Positions 1 to 8,333 of a DNA stretch of 34,185 nucleotides are shown piece by piece (the first letter of the stretch is position 1; each line of letters starts with the position of its first letter). The notes below the pieces were generated by a model. That model was not told the DNA's origin. It did no database searches and worked only from the letters and a program-made list of their open reading frames with translations. Origin of the DNA: Chitinophagaceae bacterium UBA2791 (GTDB taxonomy: Bacteria; Bacteroidota; Bacteroidia; Chitinophagales; Chitinophagaceae). Position numbers and translations under genes: made by a program. The stretch covers positions 1-34,185 of the forward strand of contig DEHV01000012.1 in assembly GCA_002352105.1 (NCBI GenBank). The letters run 5' to 3'.

Positions 1-647
1 CCGGAAATAGAAGTCACATTTTCTTTTATGGTTGCCTGTGCGATTTTCTCAATCTTATTTTCCCATTCGTCCATCAGCGCGATGCTTAGCTCGGGCGTTT
101 TTATCCAGCTTCCCCAGAAAGGAGTGTTTTGTAACAATACGGCGCTGAGATCGCCATAGTGGACCTCGTCATTTACCTGGTGAACGTTATGGCTGCCGCC
201 GACCACGAGGCCTTTGCCCGTAAGCAGGTCGGAGTCGGGATTGTAACGATAGTACATGGTCAGCACATCCTTGGCAGCCTGGTAGTGGCAATCCTGCAGG
301 CTTTCGTCGGTGATGGGAATAAACTTGCTCTTGTCGCTGGTGGTGCCGCTGCTTTTGGCAAACCAGTTGACAGGGGTATTCCATAATATATTTTGTTCTC
401 CATCCATTATCCTTTGGATATAGGGCTTAATATCCTCGTAAGTATGGATAGGAACAGCGTTTTTAAAGTCCCTGACCGTATAAAGTTTAGAGAAATGGTA
501 TTTTTTGCCAAATTCAGTGTATTGAGCGGAAGTGACGATATCCTGGAGCACTTCCCGTTGGGAATCTTCGGGATGCATTTTCCAGCCGTCGATACGCCAG
601 AACCTTAGGCGGGCTAATTGCGATATGGCCGGAGATAAGAATTTCAC
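1..647 (-). CDS. GH3 auxin-responsive promoter family protein, N-terminal part
   Basis: The gene runs off the left edge; about 215 N-terminal residues are present. I found it by translating the minus strand. The clearest mark is FAKSSGTTSDKSKFIPIT at residues 96-113, the phosphate-binding loop of the GH3 branch of adenylate-forming enzymes. Plant GH3 proteins join amino acids to acyl acids such as auxin or jasmonate through an acyl-adenylate; what the bacterial members act on is not known. The start is inferred as GTG at 647, giving VKFLSPAISQ. An in-frame stop lies about ten codons upstream, and the first ATG falls inside the conserved WRIDGWKM stretch, too late to be the start. A TTG three codons before the GTG is the only close alternative. 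lptB lies 36 nt upstream on the same strand, so the two are probably co-transcribed. Confidence 0.85.
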   Translation of the reverse strand, partial: MKFLSPAISQLARLRFWRIDGWKMHPEDSQREVLQDIVTSAQYTEFGKKYHFSKLYTVRDFKNAVPIHTYEDIKPYIQRIMDGEQNILWNTPVNWFAKSSGTTSDKSKFIPITDESLQDCHYQAAKDVLTMYYRYNPDSDLLTGKGLVVGGSHNVHQVNDEVHYGDLSAVLLQNTPFWGSWIKTPELSIALMDEWENKIEKIAQATIKENVTSIS

Positions 648-683
648 AGCCGCCAAATTACGAAAATATCAAGAGGGATAAGG

Positions 684-1454
684 TTACCCGTTGCCAGCCC
701 GCGCTTCCTCATGCAGATAATCTTTCCTTTTTAATTCAAAGTTCCTGCCCAGGTAAAGCCGGCGCACCTGCTCGTCGTCCGCCAGTTCTTCGGCCGTGCC
801 ATGTTGAAATATTTTTCCCTCGATCAGCAGGTATGCCCTGTCGCAGATGGACAATGTTTCATTTACGTTATGGTCGGTGATCAGGATGCCGATATTCCTG
901 TATTTCAGCCGGGCCACCACCGCCTGTATGTCTTCCACGGCAATGGGGTCGACGCCGGCAAATGGTTCGTCGAGCAATATGAATTTGGGGTCAACCGCCA
1001 GGGCCCTGGCGATCTCTGTTCTCCTGCGTTCGCCTCCGCTCAGGGAGTCGCCATTGTTTTTCCGGACATGGTGCAGGTGGAATTCATCCAGCAGGGCCTC
1101 CAGCTTCTGTCGCTGTTCGGACCTGCTGAGTCTGGTCATCTCCAGCACGGCCAGGATATTGTCTTCCACGCTTAACTTACGGAATACGGAAGCCTCTTGC
1201 GGAAGGTAGCCGATGCCCAGCTGCGCTCTCTTATACATGGGTAAGCGCGTGATCTCCTGGTCGTCCAGGAATACCTTGCCATCGTCGGCCTTGATAAGGC
1301 CGACAACCATATAAAAGGTAGTTGTCTTACCCGCCCCATTTGGGCCAAGCAGTCCCACGATCTCGCCTTGTTTGACGTTTATAGAAACATTATTGACGAC
1401 AGTACGGCTTCTATAAGATTTGATGAGGTTGTCGGTGTGTATTTCGCTGATCAA
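684..1454 (-). CDS. lptB: LPS export ABC transporter ATP-binding protein LptB
   Basis: This is the cytoplasmic ATPase of the LptB2FG complex, which extracts lipopolysaccharide from the inner membrane and pushes it across the periplasm. The 256 residues carry Walker A GPNGAGKT (37-44), a Q-loop glutamine at 86, the signature LSGGERRR (138-145), Walker B with catalytic Glu163 in FILLDEPFAGVDP, and the switch His195. GERRR and FAGVDP are typical of LptB rather than of other ABC ATPases. The start codon is TTG (1452-1454); the next methionine is residue 49, beyond Walker A, so TTG is almost forced. The product begins MISEIHTDN, the usual length before the first strand. It is probably transcribed from a TATTTTTG box just upstream and leads into the GH3 gene. 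Confidence 0.95.
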   Translation of the reverse strand: MISEIHTDNLIKSYRSRTVVNNVSINVKQGEIVGLLGPNGAGKTTTFYMVVGLIKADDGKVFLDDQEITRLPMYKRAQLGIGYLPQEASVFRKLSVEDNILAVLEMTRLSRSEQRQKLEALLDEFHLHHVRKNNGDSLSGGERRRTEIARALAVDPKFILLDEPFAGVDPIAVEDIQAVVARLKYRNIGILITDHNVNETLSICDRAYLLIEGKIFQHGTAEELADDEQVRRLYLGRNFELKRKDYLHEEARAGNG

Positions 1455-1470
1455 GCTCCTGTGTTTGGGG

Positions 1471-1478
1471 CAAAAATA
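1471..1478 (-). promoter_or_regulatory. Candidate -7 box of the lptB promoter
   Basis: On the minus strand the bases read TATTTTTG, a full match to the Bacteroidota -7 element TAnnTTTG. The box lies 16 nt before the TTG start of lptB. No good TTTG appears about 19 nt further upstream, so the -33 half is weak or absent. The implied leader is about ten bases. Confidence 0.45.
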
Positions 1479-1525
1479 CCGGAACTAATCCATTAAATTC
1501 CAGGTATAGGCGAATTTAACGAGTG

Positions 1526-1556
1526 TTTGAGATACCAGAATCCTGTGGTAAGTTTG
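1526..1556 (+). promoter_or_regulatory. metF promoter, Bacteroidota type
   Basis: TTTG at 1526-1529 and TAAGTTTG at 1549-1556 are separated by exactly 19 nt. Both halves match the Bacteroidota housekeeping consensus (TTTG, then TAnnTTTG). Transcription would begin near 1563, about ten bases before the metF ATG at 1574. It lies back to back with the lptB promoter. Confidence 0.75.
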
Positions 1557-1573
1557 CAGCCTAATAAAAATTC

Positions 1574-2527
1574 ATGAAAGTTATTGATCATATCAGGCAG
1601 TCAAGGGGAACCCTGATCTCTTTTGAGATCCTGCCGCCGCTGAAAGGAAAGACCATCAATTCCATATATGAGCATCTTGACCCGCTAATGGAGTTCAAGC
1701 CTTCATTTATAAATGTTACCTATCATCGCAGCGAGCATGTGTTTAAGAAGAAAGCCGACGGTACTTTCGATAAGGTAGAGGTCAGGAAACGCCCCGGCAC
1801 GGTGGGTATCTGCGCCGCCATCATGAATCATTACCATGTAGACGCCGTTCCCCACCTGATCTGCGGAGGGTTTACCAAGCGCGAGACGGAAGACGCTTTG
1901 ATAGACCTGAACTTTATCGGGGTAGACAACGTGCTGGTGCTGCGCGGCGACGCGGCTAAAAACGAATCCGTGTTTGAGCCTGAGCCCGATGGACACCGTT
2001 ATGCGATAGATCTCCTGAAACAGGTGGTTAACCTGAATAATGGCATTTACCTGGAAGAAGATATCCGGGATGGGTTCCGCACCAAATTTTCAATCGGCGT
2101 GGCCGGCTATCCTGAAAAACATTTCGAGGCGCCAAACATGAACACCGATCTTAGCTATCTCAAGGCAAAAGTGGATGCAGGCGCGGATTATATCGTGACC
2201 CAGATGTTTTTCGACAATAAGAAATTCTTTGAATATGTCGATAAATGCCGGGCCGTTGGCATTGACGTGCCTATTATCCCCGGGTTGAAACCCATTGCCA
2301 GCAAGCGTCAGCTATCGGTATTGCCGAGGACCTTTAACGTTGATATTCCTAACGATCTTAGCGTGGAGATCATGAAATGCAAAACAGACGCAGATGTAGA
2401 GCTGGTAGGCACAGAATGGCTGCTGCAGCAGTCGAGGGAATTAAAAGAGGCCAAGGTTCCCGTATTGCATTACTATACGCTGAGCAAACCCAGGGTGATC
2501 TATGATGTGGTGCGGCAGCTGTTATAG
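1574..2527 (+). CDS. metF: Methylenetetrahydrofolate reductase
   Basis: MetF is a cytoplasmic flavoenzyme that reduces 5,10-methylene-THF to 5-methyl-THF, the methyl donor for methionine synthesis. The 317-residue protein has the family's single TIM-barrel length. SFEILPP near the N terminus places the catalytic Glu at residue 18, NVTYH follows at 47-51, and VLRGD (122-126) supplies the folate-binding Asp. QMFFDN sits in the later half of the barrel, followed by PGLKPI. There is a strong promoter directly upstream. The stop codon overlaps the 3' end of the convergent prolyl isomerase gene by 6 nt, leaving no room for a terminator between them. Confidence 0.95.
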   Translation: MKVIDHIRQSRGTLISFEILPPLKGKTINSIYEHLDPLMEFKPSFINVTYHRSEHVFKKKADGTFDKVEVRKRPGTVGICAAIMNHYHVDAVPHLICGGFTKRETEDALIDLNFIGVDNVLVLRGDAAKNESVFEPEPDGHRYAIDLLKQVVNLNNGIYLEEDIRDGFRTKFSIGVAGYPEKHFEAPNMNTDLSYLKAKVDAGADYIVTQMFFDNKKFFEYVDKCRAVGIDVPIIPGLKPIASKRQLSVLPRTFNVDIPNDLSVEIMKCKTDADVELVGTEWLLQQSRELKEAKVPVLHYYTLSKPRVIYDVVRQLL

Positions 2528-4483
2528 GATAGGTTGATCTTTTCGCAGCTTTTTAAATTGCTTTTTATTGACCTTAAGCGGGTATTGTTTTTTTAATCCT
2601 TCTATCCATTGTTCTTCCAGGCGGTTCTGGTAATCGACGATTACCTCTCCCCGCGCATCAGCGAATGATTTTGGCTCTTTTTCGGAGTATAATTTGATAA
2701 TATAAGAGAAGGCAGCGGTATTGTCTGGTTGCTGACCAACCGGCGTAGTGATCAACCCCCCGGTGAAATGCGTTCCTTCCGGCGCCGGTATCTGCCCCAG
2801 GTTAAACCGCCCTGAATCGACCTGTATGTTATCTCCCAGGGAAGCGGCGAGCGCGCGCCATTGAGTATGGTCTTCTTGTAAGGCAGCGCGCAATTTTTCG
2901 GCAGTTTCCTTATCCGGGCAAATAAAGATCAGCGCATCGGCGCTCTGTTCCCACCAGTAATTATCCTTATGGTCTGTATAATATTTTTCCAGGGAAGCGC
3001 TATCGGATAAGGAAGGGTCCCATACCTGCTGCTGCATGATCTCGAATAAGAGATTGCCTGCCGTGAACTCTGCAAGCTGATCTGCAAAATGCTGGTTGTA
3101 TTTTTCCAGGTGGTCGCGGTAGTAGTCGATCGTCGTTTTTTCCACGAAGCCATCAAACAACTGCGCGTAGGTCTTATCGCGCAGCTCTTCTCCTATGGAA
3201 CGTTTTTCTTCCAGGTAATTCCTGAAATCCGTCGCGGTCCTGGTTTTGCCGCCAATCGTTAACAGAACGGTTTGCGGGTTCGGATCGGGGAACTCCGGTA
3301 GGGGACGCTGTTGAATGATGCTGTCCGTTAATATGGACAGCTTGTTTTCGTCGACCGGCGCTTTCGCATATCCCGTGCGGGATTGGATGTCTTTGATCAG
3401 CATCTGCTGAACCGCCTGCATTCGGTCGCTTTGCTGGATACGTTCTTTTAATGCTTCCCTCTGCTGCTTATCATTCTTGTCTTCGATTACCGGTATGCGT
3501 TGTATCTTCTTTAGAATATGGTATCCGAAGGCGGTTTTCACCGGCTTGCTGATATCGCCGTCTTTTTCCAGATCGAATGCGGCCGCTTCAAATACGGGAT
3601 CATAATACCCGGCTTCGAATGCCGGCATTTCGCCGCCGTTCCTATAGGTGAGATTGTCGTCGCTGAATTGTTCGGCCAGCTGCGCAAACGCCGCCCCGGC
3701 TTGCAGCGCGCTGTATATCGAATCCGCTCTTTTGGCTACCAGCATTTTCCCCTCTTCCGAAATGCCCGGCGGGAAGGCCAGCTGGATCTGTGCAATGCGC
3801 AGTTTTCCCGTCGCTTTCCGTTCTTCCTTATTCATCAGGATATGCCATCCGTTCTTACCCCGGAAAGGAGCGCAATATGCGCCGGGAGGGGTCGAATAGG
3901 CAAGCGTTTCCAGTTCGTAGGGAAGGGTGAAGGCGGAGACAAAGCCCAGGTCGCCCTCGTTAGGGTCCGCCTGCTGCGGATTGTATTGCAGCGCTACGGC
4001 CGTAAAAGGCTTTCCTTGTCGCAGCTCCTGGTAAGCGGCCCGGATAGCAGCCTCGGCCGCTTTTGTTTCTTCAGCATCGGGGTTTTTCGACAGGGGAATA
4101 AAAATGGAAAGGAGATAAATATCTTTCAGGCTTCTTTCAAAAGCCTCGTCGATCATGATCTGCATTCCCGCGTCTTGCGTGATGTAGTAATCGGCAAGTT
4201 GCTCCCTGAAGCCCTGCAGCTCCACCTTCTGGGAGCTCAGCGTATCCATTCGGGCATCCAGCGCCGCTCTTACTTTGAGTTTATAGCGGTAGTACAGTTC
4301 CAGGTAATCTGCATAGGATATTTTTTGTTGCGCGGTATCGTTATTGTTCTTATGGTATGCTTTCAGGAATTCCTCCTTGCTCACCTTATTGGGGCCATAA
4401 GAAAATAAGGTTTGCGCAGCCAGCGGCGAAGAGAGCAGGAAAAAAGATAAGGCGATGCCGTAAACAGATGGTTTTACAAACAT
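2522..4483 (-). CDS. Periplasmic peptidyl-prolyl isomerase with two parvulin domains (SurA-like)
   Basis: This 653-residue protein has a signal peptide (about residues 1-23, ending LAAQ), so it acts in the periplasm. An N-terminal helical region is followed by two PpiC-type rotamase domains, at about 120-218 and 228-335. GDLGFVSAF with GWHILMN marks the first, and NGGEMPAF with FGYHILKKI the second. The remaining 300 residues look like a helical chaperone region. SurA-type proteins escort unfolded outer-membrane proteins and isomerise prolines; this layout suggests the same role but is not proof. The gene follows a thioredoxin-like gene with a 4-nt gap, which fits an envelope protein-folding operon. 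Its 3' end overlaps metF by 6 nt, tail to tail. I give no symbol because Bacteroidota carry several paralogues. Confidence 0.88.
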   Translation of the reverse strand: MFVKPSVYGIALSFFLLSSPLAAQTLFSYGPNKVSKEEFLKAYHKNNNDTAQQKISYADYLELYYRYKLKVRAALDARMDTLSSQKVELQGFREQLADYYITQDAGMQIMIDEAFERSLKDIYLLSIFIPLSKNPDAEETKAAEAAIRAAYQELRQGKPFTAVALQYNPQQADPNEGDLGFVSAFTLPYELETLAYSTPPGAYCAPFRGKNGWHILMNKEERKATGKLRIAQIQLAFPPGISEEGKMLVAKRADSIYSALQAGAAFAQLAEQFSDDNLTYRNGGEMPAFEAGYYDPVFEAAAFDLEKDGDISKPVKTAFGYHILKKIQRIPVIEDKNDKQQREALKERIQQSDRMQAVQQMLIKDIQSRTGYAKAPVDENKLSILTDSIIQQRPLPEFPDPNPQTVLLTIGGKTRTATDFRNYLEEKRSIGEELRDKTYAQLFDGFVEKTTIDYYRDHLEKYNQHFADQLAEFTAGNLLFEIMQQQVWDPSLSDSASLEKYYTDHKDNYWWEQSADALIFICPDKETAEKLRAALQEDHTQWRALAASLGDNIQVDSGRFNLGQIPAPEGTHFTGGLITTPVGQQPDNTAAFSYIIKLYSEKEPKSFADARGEVIVDYQNRLEEQWIEGLKKQYPLKVNKKQFKKLRKDQPIL

Positions 4484-4487
4484 GATA

Positions 4488-5927
4488 TTATCTGGATTTT
4501 GGAGGTTGAGTCTTCAGGTTGATCACTTCGTCGATCTGAAGATAGGTCAGTTTTTTGGCAATGATCCTTTTGTCTTTGTCCAGCAGGTACAAAACCGGCG
4601 TTTGGTACACATCGTATAGCTGTTTATAACCGGGGCGGCCTGCGGCGATTTCGGCTTCCTGTTGGGAAGGTTGCTGGTAGACATGGGTCCAGCCTTCAAG
4701 ATGGTGTTCGCGGATAAATTTCAGCCAGTCTTCTTTCGGCCCGTCTACCTTAACGCCGTAGACCTGTACGCCCTGGTTTTTCCATTTGGCTTTGAAGATA
4801 GAATCTACTTTTGGCACCACTTCCTTACAATGCGAGCAGGAGGGGTCCCAGAAACAGATCACGGTAAACCTGGCGGGGAGTTTATACAGCGGGGAGGGCC
4901 TGTCCGCCGTATCCACCATTACCATATCGGAAGCGGGTTGCCCGATCAGGTTGGCCATCAGGCTATATGCCCTTTTGGTCATGAACTCCTTGTATTGAGC
5001 TGTAAAAAACTCCGCTTTCCCGGTGTTGACGTATTTTTCAAAAAGATGGACGAACACTGCGTCCTGTCCCATGTATTGCGGCGTGATGTATTTCTGAACA
5101 AAATGCACCATCAGGTATTTAAACATTTCGGGAGAGACGCGCGCCTGCAATAACATCGCGTCGACCTCTTTGATCAGCGAGTCGGGATTTGGCGTTACCA
5201 GGTCGTTCAAATATTTCTCCAGTTTAGGTTCAAAAAAAGGCGTTCTCGCCAGGCGTTCGTCTGCAAAGGAGATGCCCTCCCAGTAATGGTCTTTATAATA
5301 CCGGTAAGCAAAATTTGAATCGTATTTCCCGCCGGGATGTTGAGAGGCAGGCGGTATCTTAGGCTCGCGCATAGCATTAAACAGCATGGCTAAGAAAGAA
5401 GAAGGGTATTTGTTGCCGATACTATCCCGGAAATGCTGCAGGCTGTCGGTAAGTTTTTTTGACCGGGCCTTCAGCGCCGCCGAATCCTGTTTGTTCTTTG
5501 CGGCGGCATATTGCTGGTTGGTTTCCTCTATCTGTTTTCCCATCCGGGCGGCAAAGGAAGAATACTCCTGGAACTGGAGGTTGTCCGGGGATCCGGAAAA
5601 AACAATGCCTGAGGGCAGGCTGGCTGTATCTGCTTCTATGGAAAAATGTTGTTGTTTGTCGACCAGGGCCTCGAAAAGGATCTCCTTATTGGGAGAAACG
5701 ATAAAATAGATCCCTCCCGGCAGCCGTTCCTTGCCGGTAAACCTCCCGGTAGAACGTTCATCCAGCAGCGTGGAATCTGCCAGGGCCTTTATCTTGCCAT
5801 AATAATATCCCAGGTATATATAGCTGTTTTTATACGGCTTCACCGTGACAGCAATATCATAGCCTGTTTGGGCGCGGGCTAAAAGCAGGGAGGCCAGTCC
5901 CGCCAATAATAATGTTATCTTTTTCAT
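4488..5927 (-). CDS. Exported thioredoxin-like protein with DUF4369 and DUF5106-like regions
   Basis: The 479-residue product starts at ATG 5927; a TTG directly before it is also in frame. A signal peptide (about 1-20) leads to a beta-rich DUF4369-like domain (about 23-115), typical of Bacteroidota TlpA relatives. A charged helical segment (about 125-175) and a DUF5106-like helical region (about 180-315) come next. The C-terminal thioredoxin fold has WDPSCSHCKEVVP, with the redox pair Cys365 and Cys368. This suggests a periplasmic disulfide reductase or isomerase. It lies 4 nt upstream of the SurA-like isomerase gene, so the two are almost certainly co-transcribed and may act together on outer-membrane or surface proteins. 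The domain names come from recognition of overall pattern, not a search. Confidence 0.85.
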   Translation of the reverse strand: MKKITLLLAGLASLLLARAQTGYDIAVTVKPYKNSYIYLGYYYGKIKALADSTLLDERSTGRFTGKERLPGGIYFIVSPNKEILFEALVDKQQHFSIEADTASLPSGIVFSGSPDNLQFQEYSSFAARMGKQIEETNQQYAAAKNKQDSAALKARSKKLTDSLQHFRDSIGNKYPSSFLAMLFNAMREPKIPPASQHPGGKYDSNFAYRYYKDHYWEGISFADERLARTPFFEPKLEKYLNDLVTPNPDSLIKEVDAMLLQARVSPEMFKYLMVHFVQKYITPQYMGQDAVFVHLFEKYVNTGKAEFFTAQYKEFMTKRAYSLMANLIGQPASDMVMVDTADRPSPLYKLPARFTVICFWDPSCSHCKEVVPKVDSIFKAKWKNQGVQVYGVKVDGPKEDWLKFIREHHLEGWTHVYQQPSQQEAEIAAGRPGYKQLYDVYQTPVLYLLDKDKRIIAKKLTYLQIDEVINLKTQPPKSR

Positions 5928-6017
5928 CAATACCCAAAAATATTAAAATACAACGCAGAAACAGGTTAATTCCTTGTGGGGCGTAGAAAAAAGCCCAATT
6001 TATAGTAACATTGTTTT

Positions 6018-7343
6018 ATGCTTTTAGTGTATTGCCAGGCGCTTACGCCGCGACTACAATATATCGTTAATTTTTTCAGCGCAGCGCTTTTCGATACGCA
6101 GATACAGATTACGACGGATAAGGAGGAGTATCGGCAGGCCTCCATTCCCAAGCTGAATTATTCGGAAGAGGAAATTTGTGAAGGCGAGTTGATGATCAGG
6201 CCGGTTTCCCTGCTTTTCGAAACAGGTATTCGTTTCCGGGAGATCTGCTGTTTTGAGATCAACTACCACAAGGCATTTTTTCAAACCGGGGGAGATCTGC
6301 ATTTTGATCTGTTCGCCGCTTCTTTTTACTTGCTGAGCCGTTATGAAGAATACCTTCCTCATGAAAAAGACGAGTATGGCCGTTATGCCCATACGCAATC
6401 CCTTGCCTATAGAGAAGGCTTTCTGCATAAGCCGCTGGTCGATATCTGGGTACAGGAGTTTAAGAAAATATTGCAACGCAGGTTTCCCGGTATGGTTTTT
6501 AAAAACAGGGGCTTTGTCAATATGCTCACATATGATATTGACATGGCTTATTCTTATTTGCACAAGGGGGCGCTCAGGAACCTGGGCGGGGCCATGCGAT
6601 CGCTTATCAAAGGGCAATGGAAATCATTGGCCGAAAGAGCGTTGGTATTGTTAAGGATAAGAAAAGATCCCTTCGACTGCTACGAATGGCTCGATGCGCT
6701 GCATCTGTACTGCCGGCTAAAGCCTTATTTTTTTTTCCTTGTGGCCAAACAACGATCGCAGTACGATAAGAATACTCCTACAAACGCGAGGGCTTTCCGG
6801 GATATTATCGAGTATTATTCGACCACGTACACCGTGGGCATACATCCTTCCTGGAGAAGTTATAACCGGCCTGCTTTAATGAAGGAGGAACTGGAATGGA
6901 TAGAAGCTGTGGCGGATAAGAAAATAGTCAGCAGCAGGCAACATTATATCCGGTTTACCCTTCCCGTTACCTATCGCCAGCTGATCGATATCGGCATACA
7001 AAAGGATTTCTCCATGGGATATGGCGGCATCAACGGGTTCAGGGCTTCGGTATGCACTCCCTTTTATTGGTATGACCTGGAAAGGGAGGCGGCCACAGGG
7101 TTGATGATCTATCCTTTTTGTTTTATGGATGCCAATGCTTTCTATAAACAGCGTTATACGCCCGGCCAGGCGTATGCAGAGCTGATGCAGTATTACGATG
7201 AGGTAAAAAGGACGAAGGGAACAATGATAACAATATGGCATAATACTTTGTTGGGCACGGCTGCCGGCACGGAGGGGTGGAAAGAGATGTTTGAATTGTT
7301 TATGAAGGAAACCGCTTATTGGGACGCCTATAGCAGCAGCTAG
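6018..7343 (+). CDS. Polysaccharide deacetylase family protein with DUF7033-like N-terminus
   Basis: The 441-residue protein has no signal peptide. The first 150 residues resemble the DUF7033 region that precedes NodB-type deacetylase domains in Bacteroidota, including FDLFAASFYLLSRYEEY. The catalytic half begins near 165. NMLTYDIDMAY (168-178) provides the acidic residues that normally bind metal in motif 1. TVGIHPSW (272-279) stands for the histidine motif, and TIWHNTLLG near the C terminus for the last one. Family members remove N-acetyl groups from surface or capsule sugars; the substrate here is unknown. The gene is divergent from the thioredoxin-like gene, and its stop overlaps the convergent DMT transporter by 4 nt. 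Confidence 0.8.
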   Translation: MLLVYCQALTPRLQYIVNFFSAALFDTQIQITTDKEEYRQASIPKLNYSEEEICEGELMIRPVSLLFETGIRFREICCFEINYHKAFFQTGGDLHFDLFAASFYLLSRYEEYLPHEKDEYGRYAHTQSLAYREGFLHKPLVDIWVQEFKKILQRRFPGMVFKNRGFVNMLTYDIDMAYSYLHKGALRNLGGAMRSLIKGQWKSLAERALVLLRIRKDPFDCYEWLDALHLYCRLKPYFFFLVAKQRSQYDKNTPTNARAFRDIIEYYSTTYTVGIHPSWRSYNRPALMKEELEWIEAVADKKIVSSRQHYIRFTLPVTYRQLIDIGIQKDFSMGYGGINGFRASVCTPFYWYDLEREAATGLMIYPFCFMDANAFYKQRYTPGQAYAELMQYYDEVKRTKGTMITIWHNTLLGTAAGTEGWKEMFELFMKETAYWDAYSSS

Positions 7344-8281
7344 GCGGTAGAAGCGCTTTTATCTTCCCGCACAGGTTTTCTTAAAGCCTGATTGATCAAA
7401 TACACGCCATATAAGGTAACCACGCCTCCGGCAATGATAAAAACAGTCAGTTTCTCTCCAAAAAAAGCGGCGCCAAGCAAAACGGTGATAACGGGATTAA
7501 TATAACCGTATATGGAAGCCTGTTCTATGGGTAAGCGTTGCAGCGCATACAGGTAGGCAATAAAAGATACGATGGAACCGATCAGCGCCAGGTACAGGAT
7601 GGCCGTCCAGGCCTGCCAGCTGATCTCCGACAGGGGGATGGTCATTCCCGCGCTTTTGGAGATGACGCCTACGACGATCCCGGAGATAAGCATTTGTAAA
7701 CCCAGGCTGAAATAGGGGTTAAACACTTTGGCATTCTGTTTTGTATAGATGGTTCCGAACGCCCATGACCAGGCGCCGATCAGGGAGATGATGATACCGA
7801 AAAGAAAATCGGGGTTTAAAAAATCGAGCAGGTGTTCATAAAAGATCAGGCATATTCCCAGGAAGCCCAATAACAATCCCTGCACGGCTTTATTCGGCGT
7901 TTTATTCTTTGAGCTGAACATAGCGATCACCACCATCCATATTGGAAAGGTTGCGGCGAGGATGGCGGCCAGTCCCGCGGAAATATATTTCACGCCCCAG
8001 GTCGTCAGCCCGTTAGGTATCAGGATGTTCAGCGTTCCGAGGATCAGTATCGGGCGCCATTCCCTGCCTTTTGGCCAGGGCATGCCCTTGGAGATAAAAT
8101 AACCGGTAAAAAGAAGTCCTGCCAGGGTTTGCCTTATGGCTACCAGTTGTAAGGGGGGCATATACCTCACGCCTTCTTTTGCGGCCACCCAGGTCGTCCC
8201 CCAAAGGACGCAGAGAACAGAAAGCGCGAACAGCGCTTTTTTGCGTTCGCTGTAATTTTTTACTAATGAGCTATTGATCAT
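7340..8281 (-). CDS. DMT/EamA family transporter
   Basis: This is a 313-residue inner-membrane protein with ten predicted hydrophobic segments forming two EamA repeats, the layout of drug/metabolite exporters of the RhaT/YdcZ type. The first repeat begins ALFALSVLCVLWGTTWVAAK and the second FGIIISLIGAWSWAFGTIY; the basic C-terminal tail ends RKPVREDKSASTA. I place the start at ATG 8281 (MINSSLVKNYSERKK). The open frame extends another 55 codons upstream, but that stretch has no membrane character and runs into purH. It lies 52 nt downstream of purH on the same strand, with a hairpin in between. The substrate cannot be told from sequence. The 3' end overlaps the deacetylase gene by 4 nt. Confidence 0.85.
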   Translation of the reverse strand: MINSSLVKNYSERKKALFALSVLCVLWGTTWVAAKEGVRYMPPLQLVAIRQTLAGLLFTGYFISKGMPWPKGREWRPILILGTLNILIPNGLTTWGVKYISAGLAAILAATFPIWMVVIAMFSSKNKTPNKAVQGLLLGFLGICLIFYEHLLDFLNPDFLFGIIISLIGAWSWAFGTIYTKQNAKVFNPYFSLGLQMLISGIVVGVISKSAGMTIPLSEISWQAWTAILYLALIGSIVSFIAYLYALQRLPIEQASIYGYINPVITVLLGAAFFGEKLTVFIIAGGVVTLYGVYLINQALRKPVREDKSASTA

Positions 8282-8288
8282 TGGAGGC

Positions 8289-8318
8289 GCCGGTCGACCG
8301 TTTAAGCACGGTTCCGGC
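8289..8318 (-). other. Imperfect hairpin between purH and the DMT transporter
   Basis: GCCGG (8289-8293) pairs with CCGGC (8314-8318) and ACCGT (8297-8301) with ACGGT (8308-8312), around a 6-nt loop and a small internal bulge. It ends 7 nt before the transporter ATG and has no U-run after it. It is more likely an attenuator or an mRNA processing and stability element than a terminator. Confidence 0.45.
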
Positions 8319-8333
8319 TTTAAAAATCGATTG

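Noticed and set aside
3518..4408. Plus-strand open frame of 296 codons opposite the prolyl isomerase gene
   Set aside because: It is antisense to two clear parvulin domains and has no motif of its own.
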